The translations under genes and the position numbers were made by a program. From contig CALFZO010000096.1 in NCBI GenBank assembly GCA_937952305.1, forward strand, positions 1 to 64,000: 64,000 nucleotides of DNA, given 5' to 3'. Shown here in pieces: positions 25,499-39,652 of the stretch. The notes under the pieces are model-generated. The model was not told the DNA's origin and ran no database searches. It worked only from the letters and a program-made list of their open reading frames with translations. Each line of letters begins with the position of its first letter. The first letter of the stretch is position 1. This DNA comes from an uncultured Anaerolineales bacterium. GTDB taxonomy: Bacteria > Chloroflexota > Anaerolineae > Anaerolineales > UBA6663.

Positions 25499-26866
25499 AT
25501 GCAGGCTATGCGTTTTGATCGTTTCGATTATCTGGTCTGGTCTGTCCTGGCCGCTCTGACCCTCGCCATCGGCGGCGTCATTCTGGCCGGCGACCGAGTC
25601 GGCGCCCGCGTCGCCCAGGCCCTGCCGGCCGGCGGCGAGATCGGCGCGTACGGGCCGCTCGGCCTGCAGTTCGCCCAGACGATGCGGGCCGAAACGGTGG
25701 AAACGCGCTTCGAGATCGACCCGCCCGTGCCCGGCGCCTTCAGCTGGGAGGCCGACCAGCTCTGGTTCACGCCCGCCCAGCCCTTGCAGCCCGGCGTCAC
25801 CTACACCGTCCGCCTGCAGCCGGGCGCCTTGGCCCGCGACGGCCGCGAGTCCAAGCAGACCTGGACCGGGCAGTATCGCGTGCGTGCGCCCTGGGTGGTG
25901 TACATGGCCTCGGTCTCCGGCCCGCGCGAGGTCTGGCGGGTGCCGGCCACCGGCGGCTCGCCGGAGCAGCTCACTTTCACCGAAGGCCGCGTCTACGATT
26001 TCGCCGTCGCCCCGGACGGCGAGCAGATCGTCTACAGCGTGGTCAACCCCCAGAACGGCGCGGACCTGTGGCTGATGGGGCGGGCTGGTGAAAATCCCCG
26101 CCAGCTCCTGAATTGCGGCGCGGACCTGTGTACGGTGCCGGCCTGGGCGCCGACGGCCGGCCGCATCGCCTACAGCCGGGAGCCGGCCGGGCTGACGCCG
26201 GGCTCCCCCAACGGCCCGCCCCGCGTGTGGACGGTGGATCCACTCTCCGGGCAGACGGCGCCGCTCTACCAGGACTCGCAGATCCTGGGCTATGGCCCGG
26301 TCTGGTCGCCGGACGGGCGGCGCCTGGCCTTCTTCGACGGCAGCAGCAGCAGCATCCGCATGCTCGATGTCACCACCAGCCGCGAGATGCTGGTGAAGAC
26401 GCTGATGGGCACGGTCGGGGCCTGGGCGCCGGACGGCCAGCGCCTGGTTTACAACGACATGAACCTGGAGACCGGCCGGCCCTACGTCACGCTGGCCGTG
26501 GCCGACTTCGACGCCCAGACGCTCACGCCGCTGCTGGGCCAGGAGCCGAACTGGGCTGATTACAGCGTCCCGGCCTGGTCGCCGGACGGGGCCTGGCTGG
26601 CGCTGGGGCTGCGCGCCGCCACCAGCGGCCCCACCAAGCAGATCTGGTTGATGCGCCCGGACGGGAGCGAGGCGCGCGCCGTGACCGACGACGCCCTGTA
26701 CACTTTCGGCGGTTACCGCTGGGACCCGTGGGGCACGGCCCTGGTCCTGCAGCGCTTCGAGATGAACAAGCCGTACGCCACGCCGGAAGTGCTGGTGTGG
26801 ACGGCCGCCACGAACACGCTGCTGCCGTTGGTGCCAGACGGCTCCACGCCCGAGTGGCTGCCGTAG
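25499..26866 (+). CDS. Membrane-anchored Ig-like/WD40-type beta-propeller (TolB-like)
   Basis: A 455-residue protein. The N-terminal segment (about 10-30) is an uncleaved anchor or signal. Residues 45-125 form a Big_5/SbsA-like Ig domain (LQFAQTMRAETVETRFEI, LQPGVTYTVRL). From about 135 onward come PD40-type blades: WRVPATGGSPEQLTF, FAVAPDGEQIVYSV, VWSPDGRRLAFFDG, AWAPDGQRLVYND, AWSPDGAWLALGL and WLMRPDGSEARAV. The propeller should lie outside the membrane. The Ig+PD40 pair is common in Chloroflexota surface proteins. A second in-frame ATG three codons later is also possible. Partner unknown. Confidence 0.83.
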   Translation: MQAMRFDRFDYLVWSVLAALTLAIGGVILAGDRVGARVAQALPAGGEIGAYGPLGLQFAQTMRAETVETRFEIDPPVPGAFSWEADQLWFTPAQPLQPGVTYTVRLQPGALARDGRESKQTWTGQYRVRAPWVVYMASVSGPREVWRVPATGGSPEQLTFTEGRVYDFAVAPDGEQIVYSVVNPQNGADLWLMGRAGENPRQLLNCGADLCTVPAWAPTAGRIAYSREPAGLTPGSPNGPPRVWTVDPLSGQTAPLYQDSQILGYGPVWSPDGRRLAFFDGSSSSIRMLDVTTSREMLVKTLMGTVGAWAPDGQRLVYNDMNLETGRPYVTLAVADFDAQTLTPLLGQEPNWADYSVPAWSPDGAWLALGLRAATSGPTKQIWLMRPDGSEARAVTDDALYTFGGYRWDPWGTALVLQRFEMNKPYATPEVLVWTAATNTLLPLVPDGSTPEWLP

Positions 26867-26890
26867 CGGCCAGCGCCTTCAGAATCAAAA

Positions 26891-26916
26891 AAGCCGACGG
26901 CGGCCGCCCTCGGCTT
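26891..26916 (-). terminator. Intrinsic terminator of the SET-domain gene
   Basis: The stem AAGCCGA (26891-26897) with TCGGCTT (26910-26916) encloses an inner GGC/GCC stem. On the minus strand it is followed directly by TTTTTTG. It lies 65 nt beyond the SET gene stop. Confidence 0.8.
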
Positions 26917-26980
26917 GGAAGTCACTCAGTTGTCGCGGCGGCGGACGCTGATCGGCCGCCGGAGACCGCCGGACCAGGCC

Positions 26981-27529
26981 CTAGTAGTCGTGCACGGCCC
27001 GGGCCAGCGCCGGCGCGCCGGGCGCGGTCTGGAGCTGGTCGATGCGGCGCTGCAGGTAAGGCGAGAAGTGGCCCGCGTAACGGGCCTGCAGCTCCGGCAG
27101 CATCCAGTCGTTGCCGGTGACGCGCCCGCGGCAGCGCGGCGACCCGCACTGGCACTCGAACTCGTCGTAGGGGCTGCCGTCCGACATGGCGTAGTCGAAG
27201 CAGATCTCCTCGCCCGGCTCGACATCGCGCAGCGCGACCACGCTGATCTGGCCGGCCAGGCCCGCGTTTGGCTCGCACGAGTGATTGATATAGTCGGCGT
27301 CGCCGGTGACCACCGAAGCCAGGTACAGGCCCTCTTCGACCTGCACGCTGTGTTGTTGCTGCTGCAGCGGCAGCCGGCGCAAAGCCTCCAGCGTCATGAT
27401 GACGCCGCCCCAGACCATCAGCAGCTCGCCCTTCTCCACGAAGGTGTGAGCGTAGACGCCCATGCCGCCCTTTTCCGGATGGGCCTGCGCGTGCAGCCGA
27501 GGGTTGAGGTAGTGCAGATTGTCAAACAT
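26981..27529 (-). CDS. SET-domain protein with post-SET Cys cluster
   Basis: A 182-residue protein, starting at ATG 27529 (AAAGGA upstream). The SET fold is clear: GMGVYAHTFVEKGELLMVWGG (SET-N), DADYINHSCEPNAGL (the N-H-S-C motif that binds AdoMet), and LRDVEPGEEICFDYAM (GEE-x-x-x-DY). A post-SET-like C-x-C-x4-C (CQCGSPRC) follows and can share a zinc ion. SET enzymes methylate lysines of proteins. Bacterial single-domain members are uncommon and their substrates are mostly unknown; ribosomal or nucleoid proteins are possible. It is divergent from the MBL-CBS-ppc operon and has its own terminator. Confidence 0.88.
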   Translation of the reverse strand: MFDNLHYLNPRLHAQAHPEKGGMGVYAHTFVEKGELLMVWGGVIMTLEALRRLPLQQQQHSVQVEEGLYLASVVTGDADYINHSCEPNAGLAGQISVVALRDVEPGEEICFDYAMSDGSPYDEFECQCGSPRCRGRVTGNDWMLPELQARYAGHFSPYLQRRIDQLQTAPGAPALARAVHDY

Positions 27530-27724
27530 GCCGTCGTCCTTTCGGGCAAATGAGATTTGCCGCCCAGTCCGGGCGGCAGGGCCCGGATAGACGGCAAAGA
27601 AGCCAAGCGCGGTGTTTGACGTCCAGCGCTGAGGCGGAAGATTACAACAATCGGCCCGAATTGCAAGGGTCAGGCGCGCGCCGACGGAAATTTTAAGGCG
27701 GTCGGCGCCGGCTGGCGGGCTGGG

Positions 27725-27730
27725 TATAAT
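27725..27730 (+). promoter_or_regulatory. Perfect -10 box, candidate leaderless promoter of the MBL-CBS-ppc operon
   Basis: TATAAT followed by 8 nt and the ATG at 27739, with no SD. No -35 match is seen at the usual distance. Confidence 0.5.
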
Positions 27731-27738
27731 CCAAGACA

Positions 27739-28425
27739 ATGCAAATCAGCCGCAACCTATACTGTGTCCCGGGCGTCATCGCCAACGTCTTTGTGGTGGT
27801 GGACCCGGACGGTCTGACGTTGGTGGACACCGGCCTGCCGTACAGCCAGCGCCGGATCCTGGGCTATCTGGCGCACCTGGGCTACACGCCGTCCGCCGTG
27901 CGCCGCATCCTGGTGACCCACGCCGACCGCGACCACATGGGCAGCGTCGCCGCCCTGCGCGCGGCGACCGGCGCGCGCGTGTTCGCCGGCCGGCTGGAGG
28001 GGGAGGCCATGGCGCGCGGCCGCCAGACCCGCTACCTCGAGCTGCGCGGCTGGATGCGCTGGACGTTCCGGCTGCTGAGCCGCTTTCTGTTCGCCAAAGC
28101 CCGGCCGGCCGCCCCGGACGAGTATCTGCAGGACGGCCAGACCCTGCCCGTGCTGGGCGGCCTGCAGGCGCTGGACACGCCCGGCCATACGCCCGGCCAC
28201 GTCTCGTTCTACGCGCCGCAGGCCGGCGTGCTCTTTGCCGGCGACTCGCTGCGGTCGCTGGGCGGCCGGCTGCGCGTTTCCAGCGGCGTCAACACCGCCG
28301 ACGAAGCGCTGGCGCGCGCCTCGGCGCGCCGCCAATTGGCGCTGCGGCCACGCCTGATCTGCACCGGCCACGGACCTGTCATCGAGGCGGGGCCCGCGGT
28401 CCCGGTTGGAGGACTCTCCCTATGA
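27739..28425 (+). CDS. Metallo-beta-lactamase-fold hydrolase
   Basis: A 228-residue cytoplasmic MBL-fold enzyme. Metal-binding motifs: THADRDHMG near residue 55 (the H-x-D-x-D-H variant, with Asp in place of the second His), DTPGHTPGHVSFY, LFAGDSL and CTGHGPV. The D substitution occurs in other members that still bind two metals. Residues 95-120 (LRGWMRWTFRLLSRFLF) form an amphipathic insert that could touch the membrane. Its stop overlaps the start of the CBS gene (ATGA). Substrate not predictable. Confidence 0.88.
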   Translation: MQISRNLYCVPGVIANVFVVVDPDGLTLVDTGLPYSQRRILGYLAHLGYTPSAVRRILVTHADRDHMGSVAALRAATGARVFAGRLEGEAMARGRQTRYLELRGWMRWTFRLLSRFLFAKARPAAPDEYLQDGQTLPVLGGLQALDTPGHTPGHVSFYAPQAGVLFAGDSLRSLGGRLRVSSGVNTADEALARASARRQLALRPRLICTGHGPVIEAGPAVPVGGLSL

Positions 28426-28819
28426 AGAAGAACCGGACGGTCTTGGAAGCGAAGCGTCTGGAGATCTACGGCTGCCGGCCGGAGACGACGCTGCGCGCGG
28501 CGGCGGCGCGCATGACGGAACTCCAGATCAGCGCGCTGGTCGTCGTCGACGCGAGCGAGGACCTGCACGGCATCATCACCCGCACCGACCTGGTGCGCGC
28601 CCACCTGGCGCACGACGATTGGAGCAGCCGGCCAGTGTCTGAGCACATGACGCGGGAGGTGGCCACAGTAGCGCCGACCACGCCGCTCAAAGACGTGGCC
28701 CAGGTGCTGCTCGACCGGCATATCCACCGCGTCGTCGTCGTCCAGAGCGAGGGCGGCCGGCGCCGCCCGGTGGCCGTGGTCTCGGCCTCCGACCTGATCT
28801 ACCACATGCTCCAGGACTG

Positions 28820-28820
<1 letters not shown>
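28422..28820 (+). CDS. Tandem CBS-domain protein
   Basis: A 132-residue protein made only of two CBS motifs (about 15-65 and 75-130), forming one Bateman module that usually binds adenine nucleotides or S-adenosyl compounds. Signatures: ALVVVDASEDLHGIITRTDLVR and RVVVVQSEGGRRRPVAVVSASDLI. It overlaps the MBL gene by 4 nt and its stop shares one base with the ppc start, so all three genes are translationally coupled. A role as energy-charge sensor for the neighbouring enzymes is possible but unproven. Confidence 0.9.
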
Positions 28821-31546
<2,726 letters not shown>

Positions 31547-31636
31547 ACGCGCGCAGTCGGCGCGGCGCAGGGAAGCCTCTGGGGAAGCTCCAGGCGGATC
31601 ATCAGGTTGGGTTCACCCTGGCCAGGCGAAAGAGGG

Positions 31637-31656
31637 CCGGCCTCCAGCCAGGCCGG
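31637..31656. repeat. Short hairpin between ppc and the membrane-protein gene
   Basis: A 7-bp perfect stem CCGGCCT/AGGCCGG with a 6-nt loop in the convergent spacer. No T-run follows; it is a weak terminator candidate. Nothing else is seen in 31547-31713. Confidence 0.3.
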
Positions 31657-31713
31657 GACAACGCTGACCCACGGGGCGGCTGCGTCATCCAGCCCCCCTG
31701 GTTGGAGGTCGTT

Positions 31714-32925
31714 TCAGGGGAGGACCGGCGCGCGAGCTTGCTGCAACGCCAGCCGCTCGTCGCAGACCCAGCGCGCGGCCGGCGGCGCCCCGGCCGAAGC
31801 CGTTAGCTTAAGGCTGATGTACTCGGCCGGCACCCCGAAGGCCGGCCGGTGGACGTAGCCCAGGCGATAGAAATCCGCGCCGCCCTCATAGCACCAGGTC
31901 TCGTCCCGCCAGATCACGGGCTCAAACAGGCGCGTGTGGAACCAGGCCGGCAGCTCAGCCAGCGTGGCGGGATAGTGCCCTTGTTCGGCGTGAAAGCGCT
32001 CGATGGCCTGCGCCATGGCCGCGGCGCGGGCTTGGGTGAGGTCCAACGGCCGCGTCGTCAACAGGCCATCCGAGATCACTTGGAAGAGCGCCAGCGGCAC
32101 CACGGCCGCGAAGGCCAGCCCGCCCAGCCGCCGCCCGCCAGGCAGGGACCAGCCCATCAACATGCCGGCGGCGACTGCGGCCGGGAGCACGGCCATGCTG
32201 ACCAATCCCAGCGCGTTCAGGCCGTCGGTGGCCAGGTCCCAGGTGGTCTGGTAGATGACCAGGCCGCCAATCGTTGCGATCAGGGCTGCCGCCGACGCCA
32301 GGGACAGGCCGCGGCGGATCCAGCCTGAGCCGCCCTCGGGGGTCAACGCCGCGAAGACCAGCCGGCCAGCCAGCGCCGTCGTCAGGCCCGGCCAGACGAG
32401 ATAGATCACCAGGGAGTAGGCCAGCGTGGGGGCGTCCGGCTCGCGGGAGAGGCTGGCTTCAGGCGTCAGCAGCCAGAGCAGCGGGCCAGCCAGCCAGACC
32501 GCGGCCAGCGCCGGCCAGGCCAGGGCGCGCCGCGGGCCCGTTGGCGCCGACCAGGCCAGGCCACACACTGGGCCAAGCGCCAGCATGAGCAAGGCGATGG
32601 GGCCTTGGGACACGCGCCACACGCTTACGCCTATGACCACCAGCCCCACGCCCAGCAGGCCGGTCTGGGTTGGGCTCAGCGGCCACGGGCGTCCAGCCTG
32701 AATCCAAGCAACGGTCGCTATCGCCAGCAAGCCGGTCCCGGCCGGCAGCAATGCCATGGCCAGGCTGCTGGTCGGCTCGAAGACAAGGCCTAAGACGGTC
32801 AGCGCCAGCAGACTCGCCAGGCTGATCGCCAGAAAGCGCGGCCAGCTCGGCGAACCGTGATAGCGGCCGCCAAACCAAACCAGGCCGGCGGCGGCCCCCA
32901 CAATGGCAACCGTTATTTCCATCAT
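31714..32925 (-). CDS. Polytopic membrane protein with pilin-like C-terminal domain
   Basis: A 403-residue protein with about nine transmembrane helices over residues 1-300, then a soluble domain of about 90 residues. The domain starts AMAQAIERFHAEQGHYPATLAELPAW in two joined pieces, which resembles the start of the globular domain of type IV pilins and pseudopilins (helix, then G-x-Y-P-x-x-L-x-x-L). It then reads WRDETWCYEGGADFYRLGYVHRP with a Cys pair (the second in WVCDERL) that may form a disulfide. AAGGAGGTG lies 4 nt before the start. I do not recognise the family. Confidence 0.72.
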   Translation of the reverse strand: MMEITVAIVGAAAGLVWFGGRYHGSPSWPRFLAISLASLLALTVLGLVFEPTSSLAMALLPAGTGLLAIATVAWIQAGRPWPLSPTQTGLLGVGLVVIGVSVWRVSQGPIALLMLALGPVCGLAWSAPTGPRRALAWPALAAVWLAGPLLWLLTPEASLSREPDAPTLAYSLVIYLVWPGLTTALAGRLVFAALTPEGGSGWIRRGLSLASAAALIATIGGLVIYQTTWDLATDGLNALGLVSMAVLPAAVAAGMLMGWSLPGGRRLGGLAFAAVVPLALFQVISDGLLTTRPLDLTQARAAAMAQAIERFHAEQGHYPATLAELPAWFHTRLFEPVIWRDETWCYEGGADFYRLGYVHRPAFGVPAEYISLKLTASAGAPPAARWVCDERLALQQARAPVLP

Positions 32926-32970
32926 CGGGCACCTCCTTGGGCAGGCGGGACGATTGCCAGCCTCGGTTGG

Positions 32971-32991
32971 ATATGTCGTCAGACGTCATAT
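32971..32991. promoter_or_regulatory. 21-bp near-perfect palindrome, candidate operator
   Basis: ATATGTCGTC (32971-32980), central A, then GACGTCATAT (32982-32991): nine of ten positions pair. It lies between the divergent membrane-protein gene and carA, 46 bp from the former, in an otherwise G+C-rich spacer. The regulator is unknown. Confidence 0.5.
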
Positions 32992-33097
32992 TAGCATTGC
33001 GCTGCGCGCCGCGTCAAAGTGACCGGGGTACCGGGTGACACGCTTTGCACAGGCCAGGCCGGCCTATTTTTGGAACACAGCCGGCCGTGGCGCTGGT

Positions 33098-33103
33098 TAT
33101 AAT
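33098..33103 (+). promoter_or_regulatory. Candidate -10 box for carA
   Basis: A perfect TATAAT 37 nt before the carA ATG. TTGGAA at 33070-33075 is 22 nt away, too far for a normal -35. AGGTGAAA serves as the ribosome-binding site. Confidence 0.45.
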
Positions 33104-33140
33104 CGTTCAATTTGACCGTCCCCACGGCAGGTGAAAGCGC

Positions 33141-34289
33141 ATGTCCAATAACGAGTTCCCCTTTGGCCGGCCGGCCCTGCTGGCTCTGGCGGATGGCAGC
33201 CTGTGGCCGGGCCGCGCCTTCGGCGCCCTGAGCGACCGGACCGGCGAAATCGTCTTCAACACCAGCCAGACCGGCTACCAGGAGGTCCTGACGGACCCGT
33301 CCTATCACGGCCAGATTGTGGTGATGACGCAGCCGCACATCGGCAACTACGGCACGAACGGCGACGACGACGAGTCGGCCCGGCCCTGGGTGGCCGGCTT
33401 CGTGATGCGCGCCGCCAGCCCGCTCGCCAGCAACTGGCGCGCCGGGCAGACCCTGGACGCCTACCTGGCCGAGCGCGGCGTGGCCGCCATCACCGACGTC
33501 GACACGCGCGCCCTGGTCCGGCACATCCGCACCTACGGTGCGCAGAACGCGGCTCTGTCCAGCCTGGACCCGCAGCCCGAGCGCGTCGTCGCCCTGGCCC
33601 GCGCGGCGCCGGACATGAACGGCCTGGACTTGGTCCGGGCGGTGACGTGCGCTGAGCCGTATCCGTGGGCCGAGGCGGCGCCCGGGTGGGGCCTGGAGGC
33701 GCCGGCCGCCCCAGCCACCAGCCGCCGCTTCCACGTCGTCGCTTACGATTACGGGATCAAGCGCAACATCCTGCGGCTGCTGGCCGCGCACGGCTGCCGC
33801 GTCACGGTGGTGCCGGCGCAGACACCGGCGGCCGATGTGCTCGCGCTCCAGCCGGACGGCGTCTTCCTGTCCAACGGGCCCGGCGACCCGGCGGCCGTCA
33901 CCTACGCCATCGCCAGCGTCCGGCAGCTGCTGGGCCGGGTCCCGATCTTCGGGATCTGCCTCGGTCACCAGATTCTGGGGCTGGCGCTGGGCGCGACCAC
34001 GTACAAGCTCAAGTTCGGCCATCGCGGCGGCAACCAGCCGGTCAAGCATCAGCCCACCGGGCGGGTGGAGATCTCCAGCCACAACCACGGTTTCGCGGTC
34101 CAGGCGGACAGCCTGCCGGACGGCGTGGCGGTGACGCACGTCAACCTGAACGACGGCTGCGTGGAGGGCCTGCGCGCCCCGGCGCAGCGCGCTTTCAGTG
34201 TCCAGTACCATCCCGAGGCCGCGCCCGGCCCCCATGACGCGCGCTACCTGTTCGGTGACTTCGTGGCGCTGATGGAGGGCGCGGCGTGA
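33141..34289 (+). CDS. carA: Carbamoyl-phosphate synthase small (glutaminase) subunit
   Basis: A 382-residue glutamine amidotransferase that releases ammonia for carbamoyl phosphate synthesis, feeding pyrimidines and arginine. The N-terminal CPSase_sm domain has FNTSQTGYQEVLTDPSY and ITDVDTRALVRHIR. The class-I glutaminase domain begins near 195 (VVAYDYGIKRNILR), with nucleophile Cys in FGICLGHQILGLALG near 273 and the His-Glu pair in YHPEAAPGPHD. Length is normal. It overlaps the following acetyltransferase gene by 4 nt (GTGA) and is split from carB by that gene and a repeat array. Confidence 0.97.
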   Translation: MSNNEFPFGRPALLALADGSLWPGRAFGALSDRTGEIVFNTSQTGYQEVLTDPSYHGQIVVMTQPHIGNYGTNGDDDESARPWVAGFVMRAASPLASNWRAGQTLDAYLAERGVAAITDVDTRALVRHIRTYGAQNAALSSLDPQPERVVALARAAPDMNGLDLVRAVTCAEPYPWAEAAPGWGLEAPAAPATSRRFHVVAYDYGIKRNILRLLAAHGCRVTVVPAQTPAADVLALQPDGVFLSNGPGDPAAVTYAIASVRQLLGRVPIFGICLGHQILGLALGATTYKLKFGHRGGNQPVKHQPTGRVEISSHNHGFAVQADSLPDGVAVTHVNLNDGCVEGLRAPAQRAFSVQYHPEAAPGPHDARYLFGDFVALMEGAA

Positions 34290-34774
34290 AGGCGCGGCCG
34301 GCCGTCCCGGGTGAGGCCGCCGCCCTGGCCGCCATCTACAACGAAGGTATCGCCGACCGGAGCGCCACGTTTGAGACGCGCCCGCGCTCGGCGGCCGAGG
34401 TGGCGGCCTGGTTCGACGGCGTCCACCCGATTGTGGTGGTGGAGGCGGCCGGCGTGGTCATCGCCTTCGCGTCCACGTCCACCTACCGGCCGCGCGAGTG
34501 CTACGCCGGGATCGCCGAGTTCTCGGTCTACGTGGCGCGGGCGGCGCGCGGGCAGGGGGCCGGCCGGCTGGCCCTGGAGGCGCTTTTGCGCGAGGCGGAA
34601 CACGCCGGATTCTGGAAGCTGGTCTCACGCGTCTTCGTCGAGAACACGGCCAGCCGGGCGCTGCTGCGCGGCCTGGGCTTCCGCGAGGTCGGCGTCTACG
34701 CGAAGCACGGCCGGCTGGACGGCGCCTGGCGGGATGTCGTGATCATGGAATACCTGCTGACCGCCAACCTTTAA
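34286..34774 (+). CDS. GNAT N-acetyltransferase, ArsN1/phosphinothricin-acetyltransferase-like
   Basis: A 162-residue GNAT enzyme with a GTG start inside the carA stop. Diagnostic stretches are ALAAIYNEGIADRSATFETRPR at the N-terminus (in two parts), AEFSVYVARAARGQGAGR (acetyl-CoA loop), and FWKLVSRVFVENTASRALLRGLGFREVGVY. The ATFETRPR and FWKLVSR segments are typical of ArsN1, which acetylates arsinothricin, and of the wider phosphinothricin/methionine-sulfoximine group. The substrate is therefore probably a glutamate-analogue antimetabolite. Its position between carA and carB, both glutamine-dependent steps, is notable. No arsenic-resistance genes are adjacent. Confidence 0.85.
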   Translation: MKARPAVPGEAAALAAIYNEGIADRSATFETRPRSAAEVAAWFDGVHPIVVVEAAGVVIAFASTSTYRPRECYAGIAEFSVYVARAARGQGAGRLALEALLREAEHAGFWKLVSRVFVENTASRALLRGLGFREVGVYAKHGRLDGAWRDVVIMEYLLTANL

Positions 34775-34780
34775 TCACTC

Positions 34781-34864
34781 AATCTCCAATCTCTAATCTC
34801 CAATCTCTAATCTCCAATCTCTAATCTCTAATCTCTAATCTCTAATCTCCAATCTCTAATCTCT
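34781..34864. repeat. Tandem heptamer array (12 x AATCTCY)
   Basis: Twelve uninterrupted 7-bp units alternate between AATCTCC and AATCTCT over 84 bp, with no G on the plus strand. The array ends 8 nt before the carB ATG, so carB has no purine-rich SD. The reverse strand reads GGAGATT/AGAGATT. The upstream flank has ATCACTCAA (34774-34782), shared with a tract inside carB. Confidence 0.95.
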
Positions 34865-34872
34865 ACTCCCCA

Positions 34873-38101
<3,229 letters not shown>

Positions 38102-38121
<20 letters not shown>

Positions 38122-38968
38122 GCCCTCCCGCCGGGCGTTCCCGGGCCTGCTGCTGATCCTGGCCGTGGCCCTGCTCGGCGGCGGCGCCTGGCTGGTGTGG
38201 GGCGGCCCCGCCGACGTCTGCCGCACGCGCCCGCCGCGCGGCGGCTGGCCCACCCCGGACGGCCCCGCGCCGGTGTGCGCGTTCACGGTGGTGCGCGCCT
38301 ATCCCCACGACCCGGCCGCGTTCACGCAAGGTCTGCTCTTCACCGAGGGCTGGTTCTACGAGGGCACCGGCCTGAACGGCCGCTCCAGCCTGCGCCGGGT
38401 GGAGCCGGAGACCGGCACGGTCGTCCAACAGCTGGACTTGGCGCCCGAGCATTTCGGCGAGGGTCTGACCCTGCTGGGCGATCGGCTGTACCAGCTCACC
38501 TGGCAATCGCGCCTGGGTTTCGTGTATGACCGCGCGACTTTCACGCTGCTGCGGACGTTCGACTACCCGACCGAGGGCTGGGGGCTGACCCACGACGGCG
38601 CACGCCTGATCATGAGCGACGGCACAGATACGCTGTTCTTCCTGGACCCGGAGACGCTGCGCGAGACCGGCCGGGTGGAGGTCCGTGACGGCGTGACGCC
38701 GGTTGTGCGCCTGAACGAATTGGAGTACATCCACGGCCTGGTGTACGCCAACATCTGGCAGACCGACCGCATCGCCCGGATCGACCCGGCCAGCGGCCGC
38801 GTGATCAGTTGGCTGGATCTGACCGGCCTGCTGCCGGCCGCGGACCGCGCCCAGCCCGTGGACGTGCTCAACGGCATCGCCTACGATCCGGCCCAGGACC
38901 GGCTGTGGGTCACCGGCAAGCTGTGGCCCAAGCTGTTCGAGATCGAGCTGCGGCAGTCAGAATATTAG
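38102..38968 (+). CDS. Glutaminyl-peptide cyclotransferase (glutamine cyclotransferase family)
   Basis: A 288-residue exported protein. A basic N-terminus and one hydrophobic helix (about 14-34) act as signal or anchor. From residue 58 the five-bladed propeller of plant/bacterial-type QC begins: VVRAYPHDPAAFTQGLLF, then FYEGTGLNGRSSLRRV, WQSRLGFVYD, and LNELEYIHGLVYANIWQTD. These are the family's most conserved stretches. The enzyme cyclises N-terminal Gln to pyroglutamate on exported proteins. Two Cys (VCRTR and PVCAF) near 38-60 may form a disulfide. The start lies within the carB 3' end. Confidence 0.88.
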
Positions 38969-39024
38969 CGTAGGAAGGTTGGCGCAGCGCGCCCGGCCTT
39001 CCGCATCCGCCTGTGGAGGCTCCT

Positions 39025-39648
39025 ATGAACGCGCTCGCCGTCACGGCTGTCACCAACTTCATCCTGGCCTGTGAGGTGTTCCTGATCGCGGGCCTCTTGC
39101 TCGGCCGGCCCAAGGCGCTCACGTCGGCGGCCGGCGTGTGGGCCCTGGCGCTGGCCTGCCTGGGCGCCAGCGCCCTGCTCGGCGGCATCGACCACGGCTT
39201 TGTCGAGCCGTTCGGGCAGACGCCGAATCGCATCCTGCTGGAGCGCACCAATTGGGGCGTGCTGGGGTTGACCACGTTCGGCGTTTTCATGACGACGGCC
39301 CGCCAGTTCTTTGCGCCGGGCGCGCAGCGGCTCCTCTTCGGCCTGGCCGGCCTGCAACTGGCCGTCTACCTGGTCTTGGTCGCCTTCGTTGGGAACTTCC
39401 TGGTCGTCATCGTCAACTACGCGCCGGTGATGCTGTTCTTGCTGGTGATGAGCGTCCTCGGCCTGCGCGCTGGCCGCGGTTCCTGGCCGATGGTGGCCGG
39501 GATCGTGCTTCTGTTCATCGCCTCCGGCGTGCAGGCCTCCGGCTTCGACGCCCTCAGCCCGGTGGACCACAACGGCCTGTATCACCTGATCGCCATGGCC
39601 GCCGTCGTCGGCCTGTATTTCGGCGGCTTGCGGCTGAAGACGGACTAA
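39025..39648 (+). CDS. Integral membrane protein, 207 aa
   Basis: An unknown protein with six or seven predicted helices (about 5-25, 33-55, 70-90, 100-118, 123-143, 155-172 and 182-200). Polar landmarks lie between them: GGIDHGF, LERTNWG and SPVDHNGLYHLIAM. The His residues in GIDHG and DHNGLYH could lie near a membrane surface. GGAGG precedes ATG 39025, which is preferred over the in-frame ATG at 39013. It converges with the histidine kinase gene, whose stop is 4 nt away. No function assigned. Confidence 0.72.
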   Translation: MNALAVTAVTNFILACEVFLIAGLLLGRPKALTSAAGVWALALACLGASALLGGIDHGFVEPFGQTPNRILLERTNWGVLGLTTFGVFMTTARQFFAPGAQRLLFGLAGLQLAVYLVLVAFVGNFLVVIVNYAPVMLFLLVMSVLGLRAGRGSWPMVAGIVLLFIASGVQASGFDALSPVDHNGLYHLIAMAAVVGLYFGGLRLKTD

Positions 39649-39652
39649 GCGA

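Noticed and set aside
34781..34864. CRISPR array
   Set aside because: The repeats are 7 bp and directly contiguous with no spacers; no cas genes are present.
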